Shown piece after piece: positions 17,289-26,961 of a DNA stretch of 64,000 nucleotides (its first letter is position 1; every line of letters begins with the position of its first letter). The notes below the pieces were generated by a model. The model saw only the letters and a list, made by a program, of their open reading frames with translations. It was not told where the DNA came from and ran no database searches. The DNA comes from Pedobacter steynii. Lineage in GTDB: Bacteria; Bacteroidota; Bacteroidia; Sphingobacteriales; Sphingobacteriaceae. Location of the stretch: the NCBI RefSeq assembly GCF_900103665.1, contig NZ_FNGY01000012.1, positions 62,001 through 126,000 on the forward strand. Reading direction: 5' to 3'. The position numbers and the translations under genes were made by a program.

Positions 17289-19021
17289 GCAAAAGTTTCA
17301 GAAATATTACTTTGATCGTATTGATGTATGTAGGATCTTCCGATATGAGCATGGCACAAAGCAAACCCATCATTTATCAGCTGCTGCCCCGTTTATTCGG
17401 CAATCAGCAAAGCAATAATATTCCCTTTGGTACCATTGAACAGAATGGAACGGGCAAGTTTAATGACATCAGCTTTAAAGCTTTGGATGGACTGAAAGAA
17501 TTGAGCGTTACTCACGTTTGGTATACAGGGGTTGTTGCCCATGCCAGTCTGACGGATTATAGTGCCTTTGGCATTAAAGCCGATGATGCCGACGTGGTGA
17601 AAGGACGTGCTGGTTCCCCTTATGCCATCAGAGATTATTATGATGTAGATCCTGATCTGGCGGTAGAGGTGAAAAACCGAATGGCCGAGTTTGAAGCGCT
17701 GATCTCCCGGACACATCAAAAGGAGCTAAAAGTCATCATTGATTTTGTGCCCAACCATGTGGCCCGTCATTACCATTCTCTGGCGAAACCTGCGGGAGTA
17801 GAAGATTTTGGCTTTCGTGATGATGTAAAACAGAGCTTCAGTCCTGCAAATGATTACTATTATGTTCCCGGAAAGCCTTTTGTTGTTCCGGCGAATGAAG
17901 GTAATCCAAATGCTTTAACTGCTTTAAAAGATGGTCAGTTTGAGGAAAATCCAGCTAAAGCAACGGGAAACAATGTGTTCTCTCAAAGTCCTTCAAATGG
18001 CGATTGGTATGAAACGGTAAAACTGAACTATGGCGTCGATTATGGAAATGGAGAAAAGAAATATTTCGACCCTATTCCTCCGGTCTGGACAAAAATGCGT
18101 GATATTCTGGCGTATTGGGCAAAAAAGGGCGTAGACGGATTTCGCTGTGATATGGCAGAAATGGTTCCTGTAGCCTTTTGGGTATGGGTGATTCCAGAGG
18201 TTAAAAAACAATACCCTAACCTGATTTTTATAGGAGAAGCTTACAATCCGGCAGTATATAAAGAATACCTGTACACGGGTCATTTTGATTACTTATATGA
18301 TAAAGTCGGATTATATGACGGCTTGAAAAAGCTGATCAGGAACGAGCCCGGCGCAAGTGTTAAAGACATTAGCAAAGTATGGCAGGTAGAAAGTGCTGGT
18401 TTTGGCGACAAGATGCTTCGCTTTCTGGAAAACCATGATGAAGAAAGAATTGCTTCTGCCGGTTTCGCTGGAAATGCGGCATATGCCATTCCGGCGATGG
18501 TGGTTTCAGCTACTTTATCTGCCGGTCCGGTGATGCTTTACTTCGGACAGGAAGTTGGGGAACCTGGAAAGGGAATTGAAGGTTTTGGTGGCGAAGACAA
18601 CAGAACGACCATCTTCGATTACTGGGGTGTACCAGAACATCAGAAATGGATGAACAAAGGGGCATTTGACGGCGGATTGCTAAACCCGGAGCAACAAAAA
18701 TTAAGGGCTTTCTATCAGCAACTGATGAAAGTTTCAGGTACTGCGGAAGCAGTGCTGAAAGGCGATATCCTGGAAGTTCCACTGCAAACAGAAAGGGCTT
18801 ATGCCTTTATCCGGTATTCCGGAAATCAACGTTTGCTGGTTGTTGCCAATTTCGACCGGGATCAATCGGTCATCCAGGAGCTCAATGTTCCTGAAAACCT
18901 ACTGAAAGGACGTCACATCACTCAGGCCGTTGATTTATTAACAGGAACGACGAACGCCCATACCAATCTATCTATATCTTTAAAGGTTTTGCCGGGAACG
19001 GCACAAATCATAGAATTTTAA
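17285..19021 (+). CDS. exported GH13 alpha-amylase-family enzyme
   Basis: This 578-residue protein has a signal-peptide-like N-terminus ending in SMAQ and then a GH13 barrel starting directly with PIIYQLLPRLFG, without an extra N-terminal domain. Catalytic regions are FVPNHVARH, GFRCDMAEM with nucleophile Asp289, FIGEAYNP with Glu318 and ENHDEERI with Asp385. It likely acts on maltodextrins in the periplasm. Its exact specificity (alpha-amylase, alpha-glucosidase or cyclodextrinase) cannot be read from sequence. It overlaps the maltose phosphorylase gene by four bases and precedes the transporter by 12 bases. Confidence 0.9.
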   Translation: MSKSFRNITLIVLMYVGSSDMSMAQSKPIIYQLLPRLFGNQQSNNIPFGTIEQNGTGKFNDISFKALDGLKELSVTHVWYTGVVAHASLTDYSAFGIKADDADVVKGRAGSPYAIRDYYDVDPDLAVEVKNRMAEFEALISRTHQKELKVIIDFVPNHVARHYHSLAKPAGVEDFGFRDDVKQSFSPANDYYYVPGKPFVVPANEGNPNALTALKDGQFEENPAKATGNNVFSQSPSNGDWYETVKLNYGVDYGNGEKKYFDPIPPVWTKMRDILAYWAKKGVDGFRCDMAEMVPVAFWVWVIPEVKKQYPNLIFIGEAYNPAVYKEYLYTGHFDYLYDKVGLYDGLKKLIRNEPGASVKDISKVWQVESAGFGDKMLRFLENHDEERIASAGFAGNAAYAIPAMVVSATLSAGPVMLYFGQEVGEPGKGIEGFGGEDNRTTIFDYWGVPEHQKWMNKGAFDGGLLNPEQQKLRAFYQQLMKVSGTAEAVLKGDILEVPLQTERAYAFIRYSGNQRLLVVANFDRDQSVIQELNVPENLLKGRHITQAVDLLTGTTNAHTNLSISLKVLPGTAQIIEF

Positions 19022-19033
19022 AAAAATTGCCCG

Positions 19034-20377
19034 ATGGAAAAGAAAATTGCTGTAAGTAAACCAAGACTATCATCGTTACAAATATTTAACCTGAGCGCCG
19101 GATTCTTCGGAATTCAGTTTGGATTTGCCTTACAGAATGGAAATGCCTCCAGAATCCTGCAAACCTATGGAGCGGATGTAGAACACCTTTCTCTATTCTG
19201 GCTGGCAGCACCGCTAACCGGGATGATTGTTCAACCGATTATTGGCTATTACAGTGACCGGACCTGGAACAGGTTCGGAAGGAGAAGACCCTACTTTCTG
19301 ATCGGTGCGGTATTAACGGCCCTTGCTTTAATCCTTATGCCCAATTCGGCCGCTATGGCCAGTCTTTTACCGCCAATCATCATTGGCGCAGGGATGCTGA
19401 TGATCATGGATGCTTCGATTAACGTGGCCATGGAACCTTTTCGCGCACTGGTCGCAGATAAGCTCCCGGAGGAGCAAAGGAGTTTTGGCTTTTCCATGCA
19501 GACGTTTCTGATTGGTGCCGGAGCCATTGCCGGTTCCTGGCTACCTTACATTCTTTCAGAATACGTAGGGGTATCGAAAGTTGCTGCACAAGGGCAGATC
19601 CCGAACAATGTGATCTATTCCTTTTATGTCGGTGCTGCGGTATTGGTGCTGACCATCCTGTGGACTGTCGTGACGACAAAAGAATATCCACCTGAAGAGA
19701 TGGAACGCTACCATGGCGAATCTTCTGAAGGAGAAAATAAAGGGATCATGTCTATTTTTACGGATTTTTCCAAGATGCCTTTAACGATGAAACAATTGGG
19801 GCTGGTACAGTTTTTCTCCTGGTTCGCCTTATTCTCGATGTGGGTCTTTACGACTCCGGCAATTGCACAACATATTTATAAAGTAGCTCCCGGTGATACC
19901 TCTTCTGTGAAATTTGCAGATGCCGGGAACTGGGTGGGGATCCTCTTTGGGATTTACAATGGGGTGTCTGCCATCTACGCTTTATTATTACCCTCAATTG
20001 CGAAAGTAACCAGCAAGAAGATCGCACATGCTTTCTCTTTAACAGCAGGGGGGATAGGTTTACTTTCTGTTTATTTCATCAGCAATCCACAATACCTGAT
20101 CTTCTCTATGATTGGAATCGGGCTGGCCTGGGGAAGTATCCTGTCTATGCCTTATGCCATCTTATCGAGCTCGATTCCTGCACGTAAAATGGGCGTCTAT
20201 ATGGGGATTTTTAATTTCTTTATCACGATGCCACAAATCGTCAATGGATTCTTCGGAGGAATGATCGTCGAAAAGTTCTACGATGGCAAGGCCATTTATG
20301 CCATTGTGATGGCCGGAGTCTTTATGCTTCTTGGAGCCATCTCTGTCCTGTATATCCGAAATAAAAAAGAATTATAA
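19034..20377 (+). CDS. MFS maltose/sucrose-type transporter (SLC45-like)
   Basis: This 447-residue protein has about 12 membrane segments and features of the sucrose/maltose proton symporter family: GFFGIQFGFALQNGNASRIL in the first helix, the loop SDRTWNRFGRRRPYF and PFRALVADKLP. It probably carries maltose or glucose across the inner membrane to the cytosolic GH65 phosphorylase. This replaces the ABC or PTS systems used by other bacteria. It is in the middle of the enzyme block, which supports maltose as substrate. Confidence 0.92.
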   Translation: MEKKIAVSKPRLSSLQIFNLSAGFFGIQFGFALQNGNASRILQTYGADVEHLSLFWLAAPLTGMIVQPIIGYYSDRTWNRFGRRRPYFLIGAVLTALALILMPNSAAMASLLPPIIIGAGMLMIMDASINVAMEPFRALVADKLPEEQRSFGFSMQTFLIGAGAIAGSWLPYILSEYVGVSKVAAQGQIPNNVIYSFYVGAAVLVLTILWTVVTTKEYPPEEMERYHGESSEGENKGIMSIFTDFSKMPLTMKQLGLVQFFSWFALFSMWVFTTPAIAQHIYKVAPGDTSSVKFADAGNWVGILFGIYNGVSAIYALLLPSIAKVTSKKIAHAFSLTAGGIGLLSVYFISNPQYLIFSMIGIGLAWGSILSMPYAILSSSIPARKMGVYMGIFNFFITMPQIVNGFFGGMIVEKFYDGKAIYAIVMAGVFMLLGAISVLYIRNKKEL

Positions 20378-20401
20378 AACTGAAACGCTGAAACGAATGC
20401 C

Positions 20402-23008
20402 ATGAGAAAAATATATGCACTCTTATTGATTTTTATGGTATTCGCTGCAGCTTGCAGGAAGTCGGATCCAATTGTCAAAGATCCGGGGACAGCGCCGCCG
20501 GTAGTGGTTTCACAGACTGGATTACTTACGACTTCTACCGATTTCCCGACAGCAGAAGAAACCTTTACCCTTACTTTTGACGCTGCAAAAGGAAATGCTG
20601 CTTTACAAAACACTTCCGGAGACATCTACATGTATACCGGGGTCATCACCGACAAAAGTACAGGAGCTGCCGACTGGAAATATGTTAAAAGTGCTTCTTT
20701 TAGCAGTCCGGATCCCGCGGCAAAGATGACTGCCATTGGAAACGGGAAGTTTCAGATCAGTTTAAGTCCCCGTAGTTTTTATGGCGTTCCGCCGGGGGAG
20801 AAGATCCTTCAGCTGGTGATGTTGTTCCGTACCGGTGATGGAAAGATTGTGGGGCGAAACAAAGACCAAAGCGATTTGTACCTGCCTATTTATGAAGCCA
20901 ATCAACTTGGCATCCGGTTTAAACTGCCTGAATTTGAACCTACCTTCAATCCCGTTCCGGTGATCAGCATTCAAATGGTCGGAGAGGAACTGAGCATTAA
21001 TGCCGTTGCCTCGAAAGCAGCGACACTGAACCTTTCTCTGGACGGTGTCGGCTTTGCTTCGGTAACCAACGCAAAAGAGATCAATGGAAAGGTCAAAGTG
21101 AACGCTGCGGGAAGACACGAGCTGAAACTTAGCGGAACAGATGGTACAACTACCATAGAACGCTCTTTTACCTTTCTTTTAAATGGAAGCGTAGAGACTG
21201 CTGAACTGCCGGCAGGGGCAAAAGAAGGAGTGGTCTTTATCAATGGAGGAAAATCAGCCATTCTTACTTTGTATGCTCCTTTCAAACAATATGTTTATGC
21301 CATCGGCGATTTTAACGACTGGCAGTCCGGCCTTCCTTATTTCATGAAAAGGACACCCGATGGTAACAAATGGTGGGTTCAGATTGATAATCTACAGGCG
21401 GGTAAGGAGTATGCCTATCAATACCTGGTCGATGGCAAATTAAGAATTGCCGATCCTTATACAGAAAAGGTGATCGATCCTCAGTATGACAAGAGTATTC
21501 CTTCTGCAAATTATCCTTCCATCATGCCTTATCCAACGGGAAAGACTTCGGGCATCCTGAGCGTAATGCAGAGCAGTCAGCCTGTTTATTCCTGGAAATA
21601 CAAAAACTTTAAAAGACCGGAAAAGAACGATTTGGTGATCTACGAACTGCACCTTCGCGATTTTCTTAAAAATGCAAATTACAATACCCTGAGGGATACG
21701 CTGGACTACCTGACTAAACTTCATGTGAATGCCATCGAACTGATGCCAATCAATGAGTTTGAGGGAAATTCCAGTTGGGGCTATAACCCTTCCTTCTATT
21801 TCGCTCCTGATAAATATTATGGAACAAAGGCCGCATTACAGCAATTCATAGACGAGTGTCATGGACGTGGGATTGCGGTAATCATGGACATGGTGCTGAA
21901 CCATTCTTTTGGGCAGTCGCCGATGGTGCAATTGTATTTTGATGAAGCTTCAGGAAAACCTGCCACAAATAGTCCCTGGTTTAATGCAACACCCACCCAT
22001 CCTTTTAATGTAGGGTACGATTTTAACCATGAAAGTCCGGCGACGAAAAGCTTTGTTAAGCAGGTGCTTAAGTTCTGGATGGATACCTATCAGGTAGATG
22101 GCTTCAGGTTTGACCTTTCCAAGGGATTCACTCAAAAGAACTCCGGAACTTCTGATGCCGGAGTTTCTGCCTGGAGTGCTTATGATCCGGGTAGGGTGGC
22201 CATCTGGAAAGACTACAATTCATATATTAAAACCAATAATCCGGATAACTTCTACGTCATTCTGGAGCACTTTGCTGCAGATGGAGAAGAGAAAGAGCTT
22301 TCTGAGGAAGGGATGATGTTCTGGAACAATGTCAATGCAAGTTTTAACCAGGCAACGATGGGTTATCAGGAAAATTCCGATTTTTCGCGCGCTTTCTCCG
22401 GAACGCATGGCTTTAGCAGATCGGAAAATCTGGTCAGCTATATGGAAAGCCACGATGAAGAGCGGCTCATGTTTAAAAACCTGAGTTATGGCAATGCTTC
22501 GGGAAGTTATCAAGTGAAAAACCTTACCACGGCATTGAAACGTCAGGAGATGGCGGCAGCATTCTTCTTCTCCATTCCGGGACCGAAAATGTTATGGCAG
22601 TTTGGAGAATTGGGATATGAGGTGTCGATAGAGCAAAATGGAAGAACAGGAGAAAAACCAATACACTGGGACTACCTCGGGCAGGCGGCACGTTGGTCTT
22701 TGAGGGCAACTTATGCCGATCTTATTAATTATAAAACGAACAATTCCATTTTCAAAACGGGTATTCCAACGTATAATCTTAGCGGATCTGCCAAATACCT
22801 GAAGTTAACGAATACAGACAATACAGTCGTGGTGCTTGGCAATTTTGATGTGAAGGAACAGGTCATCAGCATAGACTTCGGGCAATCCGGACAATGGCTG
22901 GAATGGCCGGGAGGAAATACGATGAGCCTTACCGGAAATACCTATACAAAAACACTGAGCCCTGGCGAATACCATATATATAGCAGAAAGCCTTTGTATC
23001 TCAGATAA
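20402..23008 (+). CDS. multidomain pullulanase-like GH13 lipoprotein
   Basis: The 868-residue product starts with a lipoprotein signal (AAAC, Cys18), so it is probably displayed at the outer membrane. Domains by eye are: a beta module at 48-150 related to the duplicated protein encoded at 10407; an Ig-like region at about 175-260; a CBM48/E-set domain at about 280-360 (YAIGDFNDW, ADPYTEKVIDP); a GH13 barrel from about 400 with DMVLNHSFG, GFRFDLSKG (Asp571), ILEHFAAD (Glu622) and ESHDEERL (Asp685); and a C-terminal beta domain. This layout resembles pullulanase and isoamylase-like debranching enzymes, and the role would be the first attack on starch outside the cell, like SusG in function though not in domain order. 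A tandem CTGAAACG repeat lies just upstream. Confidence 0.9.
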   Translation: MRKIYALLLIFMVFAAACRKSDPIVKDPGTAPPVVVSQTGLLTTSTDFPTAEETFTLTFDAAKGNAALQNTSGDIYMYTGVITDKSTGAADWKYVKSASFSSPDPAAKMTAIGNGKFQISLSPRSFYGVPPGEKILQLVMLFRTGDGKIVGRNKDQSDLYLPIYEANQLGIRFKLPEFEPTFNPVPVISIQMVGEELSINAVASKAATLNLSLDGVGFASVTNAKEINGKVKVNAAGRHELKLSGTDGTTTIERSFTFLLNGSVETAELPAGAKEGVVFINGGKSAILTLYAPFKQYVYAIGDFNDWQSGLPYFMKRTPDGNKWWVQIDNLQAGKEYAYQYLVDGKLRIADPYTEKVIDPQYDKSIPSANYPSIMPYPTGKTSGILSVMQSSQPVYSWKYKNFKRPEKNDLVIYELHLRDFLKNANYNTLRDTLDYLTKLHVNAIELMPINEFEGNSSWGYNPSFYFAPDKYYGTKAALQQFIDECHGRGIAVIMDMVLNHSFGQSPMVQLYFDEASGKPATNSPWFNATPTHPFNVGYDFNHESPATKSFVKQVLKFWMDTYQVDGFRFDLSKGFTQKNSGTSDAGVSAWSAYDPGRVAIWKDYNSYIKTNNPDNFYVILEHFAADGEEKELSEEGMMFWNNVNASFNQATMGYQENSDFSRAFSGTHGFSRSENLVSYMESHDEERLMFKNLSYGNASGSYQVKNLTTALKRQEMAAAFFFSIPGPKMLWQFGELGYEVSIEQNGRTGEKPIHWDYLGQAARWSLRATYADLINYKTNNSIFKTGIPTYNLSGSAKYLKLTNTDNTVVVLGNFDVKEQVISIDFGQSGQWLEWPGGNTMSLTGNTYTKTLSPGEYHIYSRKPLYLR

Positions 23009-23091
23009 AAAGAGTAACAATTTTAAAGCATAGGATGCATTGATTGGGTTTAGTTATGATATTTATATCCATAAACCAACCTAAACCACTA

Positions 23092-24627
23092 ATGAGAACA
23101 AAAGTATTTACCCTTGCATTGGCTTGTGTATGCTGTTTTAGCCTTTCATATGCACAAAGGGCTCCCTCGGCGAAAACTGAACCGGCTGCAAAGACCGAAC
23201 CGGTAAGCCCTTCCAGGACCATCGTTCCTGAAAGTTCAGTCGTTACCCAACATCAGGCCACCATCAACGGACAGCGCATTGCTTATAAGGCAACTGCAGG
23301 AACCCTGCCGGTATGGGATGAAGAGGGAAAAGCAATTGCAGGTCTGTTTTACACTTATTATGAGCGTTCCGATGTTCAAAACCGCGACAGCAGGCCATTG
23401 GTGATCTCCTTTAACGGAGGCCCGGGTTCTGCTTCTGTATGGATGCACATCGCCTATACCGGACCTGTAGTTTTAAAGATCGACGATGAGGGATATCCGG
23501 TGCAGCCTTATGGGTATAAAGAAAACCCCAGCTCCATCCTTGATGTTGCGGATATCATTTACATCGACCCGGTCAATACCGGTTACTCACGACCAACAAG
23601 TAAAGATGTTCCGGGAGCTAAGTTTTTTGGCGTTAATGCCGATATCAAATACCTGGCAGAATGGATCAATACTTTTGTGACCAGGAGCAACCGATGGGCA
23701 TCTCCTAAATTCCTGATCGGGGAAAGTTATGGAACTACCCGTGTTTCGGGATTGGCATTGGAGCTTCAGAATTCGCAATGGATGTATTTAAACGGAGTAA
23801 TCCTGGTGTCGCCAACAGAACTTGGAATCGAAAGAAGCGGACCTGTTGAAGCTGCTTTACGCTTGCCGTACTATGCAGCTACTGCCTGGTACCATAAAGT
23901 GCTTCCCTCTGACTTGCAGTCTAAAACACTGTCGGCTTTTTTACCCGAAGTGGAGGAGTTTACCATCAATGAACTTTTACCGGCGATGGCAAGGGGCAAC
24001 TTCCTGACGGAACAAAAGAAGAAAGAAATTGCCGCTAAGATGGCGCGTTATTCCGGAATTTCAGAAAAGGTGATCCTACAATATAACCTGGATGTGTCTA
24101 CCAATTTTTTCTGGAAAGAGTTGCTGCGGGATAAAGGTTTTACCGTTGGCCGTTTAGATTCCAGGTATAAAGGAATCGATAAAAATGATGGAGGAGACCG
24201 GCCTGATTACAATGCCGAGCTGACTTCCTGGTTGCATTCTTTTACCCCTGCGATTAATATGTACCTTAGAAATGAACTGAATTATAAAACGGACCTGAAG
24301 TACAATATGTTCGGATCGGTAAGGCCATGGGACAATAGTAACGACAAAACCGGAGAGAACTTACGACAGGCGATGGCACAAAATCCATATCTGAATGTAA
24401 TGGTGCAGTCGGGATATTTTGATGGCGCATGTGATTATTTTAACGCAAAATACAGCATGTGGCAATTAGATCCCGGAGGCAGATTAAAAGACAGATTGAG
24501 CTTTGAGGGCTATGAAAGCGGCCATATGATGTATTTAAGGAAGGACGATCTCTCAAAAGGAAATCGCCATATCCGTGAATTTATATTAAAATCTTTACCT
24601 AAACCCGGGGTGCCTGCGAAGTTTTAA
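23092..24627 (+). CDS. S10-family serine carboxypeptidase
   Basis: This is a secreted peptidase that removes residues from peptide C-termini. From the ATG at 23092 it has 511 residues with a signal peptide ending in SYAQ; an upstream in-frame start at 23044 would add 16 residues before the signal and is less likely. Family motifs are FNGGPGSASVWMH, GESYGTTR with nucleophile Ser212, a late FDGACDY with the Asp, and ESGHMMY with the His. Bacterial S10 enzymes are common in Bacteroidota and related bacteria. It follows the starch locus by 83 bases, but a functional link to starch is not evident. Confidence 0.9.
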   Translation: MRTKVFTLALACVCCFSLSYAQRAPSAKTEPAAKTEPVSPSRTIVPESSVVTQHQATINGQRIAYKATAGTLPVWDEEGKAIAGLFYTYYERSDVQNRDSRPLVISFNGGPGSASVWMHIAYTGPVVLKIDDEGYPVQPYGYKENPSSILDVADIIYIDPVNTGYSRPTSKDVPGAKFFGVNADIKYLAEWINTFVTRSNRWASPKFLIGESYGTTRVSGLALELQNSQWMYLNGVILVSPTELGIERSGPVEAALRLPYYAATAWYHKVLPSDLQSKTLSAFLPEVEEFTINELLPAMARGNFLTEQKKKEIAAKMARYSGISEKVILQYNLDVSTNFFWKELLRDKGFTVGRLDSRYKGIDKNDGGDRPDYNAELTSWLHSFTPAINMYLRNELNYKTDLKYNMFGSVRPWDNSNDKTGENLRQAMAQNPYLNVMVQSGYFDGACDYFNAKYSMWQLDPGGRLKDRLSFEGYESGHMMYLRKDDLSKGNRHIREFILKSLPKPGVPAKF

Positions 24628-24655
24628 ATAAAATGCCTATTTTTACAGCCCACTT

Positions 24656-25618
24656 ATGGAACAGATAAAAACATCATTTGATTTCGAAAAACCTTTAGCT
24701 GAATTGGCGCAGCAAATTGAAAAGGTTAAACAGGTTGCCGATAAAACCAAAGTAGATATGTCTGCGACACTAGCAGAACTGGAAGAGAAGTTGGCTGAAA
24801 CTCAGCTCACACTTTACAGCCACCTTAGCGGATGGCAGAAAGTTCAGATGTCACGTCATCCTGAAAGGCCTCAAACCCTGGATTACATCAGCATGATCTG
24901 CGATGATTTCATAGAAATGCATGGCGACAGAACTGTAAAGGACGATAAAGCTATTATTGGCGGTTTTGCAAGCATTGCAGGCCAGACGGTAATGGTGATC
25001 GGACACCAGAAAGGTAAAAATACGAAAGAACGTCAGTACCGTAATTTCGGAATGGCTAATCCTGAAGGATATAGAAAAGCATTGCGCTTAATGCGTCTTG
25101 CCGAGAAATTCAATAAACCGGTGATTTCTTTTATTGATACAATGGGTGCTTATCCGGGATTGGAAGCAGAAGAACGCGGACAAGGAGAAGCAATTGCACG
25201 TAACCTGTTAGAAATGTCTGTGCTGAAAGTACCGATCCTATGTTTTGTAGTAGGTGAAGGCGCTTCAGGTGGTGCATTGGGAATCGGAATCGGCGACCGT
25301 GTCTATATGCTGGAGCATACCTGGTATTCTGTAATTTCTCCGGAATCCTGCTCATCTATTTTATGGAGGAGCTGGGATTATAAGGAAAGAGCAGCAGAAT
25401 GTCTGAAACTGACTTCCGATGATATGTACAAAAATCAACTGATCGATGGCATCATTAAAGAGCCACTGGGAGGTGCACATCAGAATCCTGAGGCAATGGG
25501 TGAAACAGTGAAAGAACAGATCTTAAAAGACCTGGCTATACTTAAAAAGTTAAAAACGGATACCATGATCACCCAGAGAATTGATAAATTCTGTGCAATG
25601 GGTGTGGTAAACGAATAA
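24656..25618 (+). CDS. accA: acetyl-CoA carboxylase carboxyltransferase subunit alpha
   Basis: This 320-residue protein transfers CO2 from carboxybiotin to acetyl-CoA, the first committed step of fatty acid synthesis, in complex with AccD. Typical features are SFDFEKPLAELAQQI, RHPERPQTLDYI, FMEMHGDR-like (FIEMHGDRTVKDD), MANPEGYRKALRLM, FIDTMGAYPGLEAEERGQ and EGASGGALGIGIGD. Length matches the family. A terminator follows at 25638. Confidence 0.97.
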   Translation: MEQIKTSFDFEKPLAELAQQIEKVKQVADKTKVDMSATLAELEEKLAETQLTLYSHLSGWQKVQMSRHPERPQTLDYISMICDDFIEMHGDRTVKDDKAIIGGFASIAGQTVMVIGHQKGKNTKERQYRNFGMANPEGYRKALRLMRLAEKFNKPVISFIDTMGAYPGLEAEERGQGEAIARNLLEMSVLKVPILCFVVGEGASGGALGIGIGDRVYMLEHTWYSVISPESCSSILWRSWDYKERAAECLKLTSDDMYKNQLIDGIIKEPLGGAHQNPEAMGETVKEQILKDLAILKKLKTDTMITQRIDKFCAMGVVNE

Positions 25619-25637
25619 ATCATTATAAAGAAATCAA

Positions 25638-25677
25638 AGGAAAAGGCTGCAACTCACACTGCGGCCTTTTCCTTTTT
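25638..25677 (+). terminator. terminator after accA
   Basis: GGAAAAGGC-TGCA and TGC-GGCCTTTTCC pair with a short loop and are followed by five T residues, 20 bases after the accA stop. Confidence 0.85.
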
Positions 25678-25697
25678 AATATTTTCCATAAAATCGT

Positions 25698-26888
25698 ATG
25701 ATAAAGAAAATCGGATACGGCCTTGCCTTGATACTCTCTCTCTTTGTATTGCTCCTTTGTATACTCTTCATCCGGCGGCCGGAGCTGATCCGTGTTTTAC
25801 GCTACCAGACGCCTGCTGCGGAAACCTATAAAATATATCCACAATCGTTGGTAAGTCCGGCAGATACCCCTTTTCATTTCGTAAAAGCGGAAAAGATGAG
25901 GGAGGACCTGGATACGATGATGGTCTTCGACCGGGATAAAAAAAGGATGACCTTTAAAGATTACCTGGAAGCAGGAAAGATCAACCTTTTTATGGTGATC
26001 AGGAATGATACCGTGATTTACCAGAAGTTTAAGCCAGGTTATAGTGATACCAGCTTAACCACACTCTTTTCTGTAGCCAAGTCGATGGTCTCGATCATGT
26101 TGGGACAGGCAATTGAAGAAGGAAAGATTAAAAGTCTGGACGATCGCCTGCTGGTCTATGTTCCTGAATTGAAAAAGAACCCTGCATTTGATCAGATTAC
26201 TCTAAGGAACCTGATGGAGATGAAATCAGGCCTGGAGTTCAGTGGCCTTGAGGGTGGACTGATTGCTGCATTTTTATCGGATGAAGCCAAATACTATTAT
26301 ACAGAAGACCTAAAAAAAGAGTTGTCAAAGCTTAAAGCAGATCATCCTCCGGGAAAGGTCTGGAAATATAAAAGCGTTGATGTCATGCTACTCAGCTGGG
26401 CATTGGAGCAGGCAACGGGAAAAAAGATCGCTGCTTATTTTCAGGATAACATCTGGAAAAAAATAGGAGCTGCACATCCGGCAAGCTGGGGGCTGGACCA
26501 TGTTGATGGGCTGGCCAATACCGCAAGCAGGTTTCAGGCTACCGCCATAGATCTGGCCAAAATCGGAAGGTTATACCTTAATAAGGGCAATTACAACGGG
26601 GATCAGGTGGTTCCTGAAGCATGGGTAGCACACTCGGTCCATGCAAATGCAGATCCTGCTGTTCCTGTAAAAGGCTGGCAGAAGACGCGGCAAAACTATC
26701 TATGGTGGCTTCCTCAGGAAGGAATCAATGGTGACTTCGCAGCAGAGGGAATGCGTGGGCAACGTTTATATGTAGATCCTTTGACACATACGATTATTGT
26801 TCAGTTTGCCCTTAGAGGAGCCGGAGATTATCCCTATCGTAAGATCAGCCGTTACTTGTCAGGATTACCTTTTACCTATCCTAAATAG
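25698..26888 (+). CDS. beta-lactamase-fold serine hydrolase, membrane anchored
   Basis: This 396-residue protein starts with an uncleaved-looking membrane segment (residues about 7-25, followed by FIRRPEL) and has the class C beta-lactamase/DD-peptidase fold (PF00144). The active-site motif is SVAK (Ser125, Lys128) and the second motif is YKS in VWKYKSVDVMLL. Relatives include 6-aminohexanoate-dimer hydrolases and esterases. It probably faces the periplasm. The substrate is unknown and it should not be called a resistance gene. A bidirectional terminator separates it from the convergent gene. Confidence 0.88.
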   Translation: MIKKIGYGLALILSLFVLLLCILFIRRPELIRVLRYQTPAAETYKIYPQSLVSPADTPFHFVKAEKMREDLDTMMVFDRDKKRMTFKDYLEAGKINLFMVIRNDTVIYQKFKPGYSDTSLTTLFSVAKSMVSIMLGQAIEEGKIKSLDDRLLVYVPELKKNPAFDQITLRNLMEMKSGLEFSGLEGGLIAAFLSDEAKYYYTEDLKKELSKLKADHPPGKVWKYKSVDVMLLSWALEQATGKKIAAYFQDNIWKKIGAAHPASWGLDHVDGLANTASRFQATAIDLAKIGRLYLNKGNYNGDQVVPEAWVAHSVHANADPAVPVKGWQKTRQNYLWWLPQEGINGDFAAEGMRGQRLYVDPLTHTIIVQFALRGAGDYPYRKISRYLSGLPFTYPK

Positions 26889-26910
26889 CGTAAATAGAAA
26901 ATACAGGCAT

Positions 26911-26947
26911 AAAAAAAGAGCATCCCAAAACGGAATGCTCTTTTTTT
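26911..26947. terminator. bidirectional terminator between convergent genes
   Basis: AAAAAAAGAGCAT and ATGCTCTTTTTTT form the stem, with an A-run on one side and a T-run on the other, so it can stop transcripts from both the serine hydrolase gene and the DUF2723 gene. Confidence 0.88.
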
Positions 26948-26961
26948 ATGGATTTGAAATC

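Noticed and set aside
25698..26888. Antibiotic resistance beta-lactamase
   Set aside because: The fold and SVAK motif are those of the broad PF00144 serine hydrolase family; membrane anchoring and lack of resistance context do not support a resistance role.
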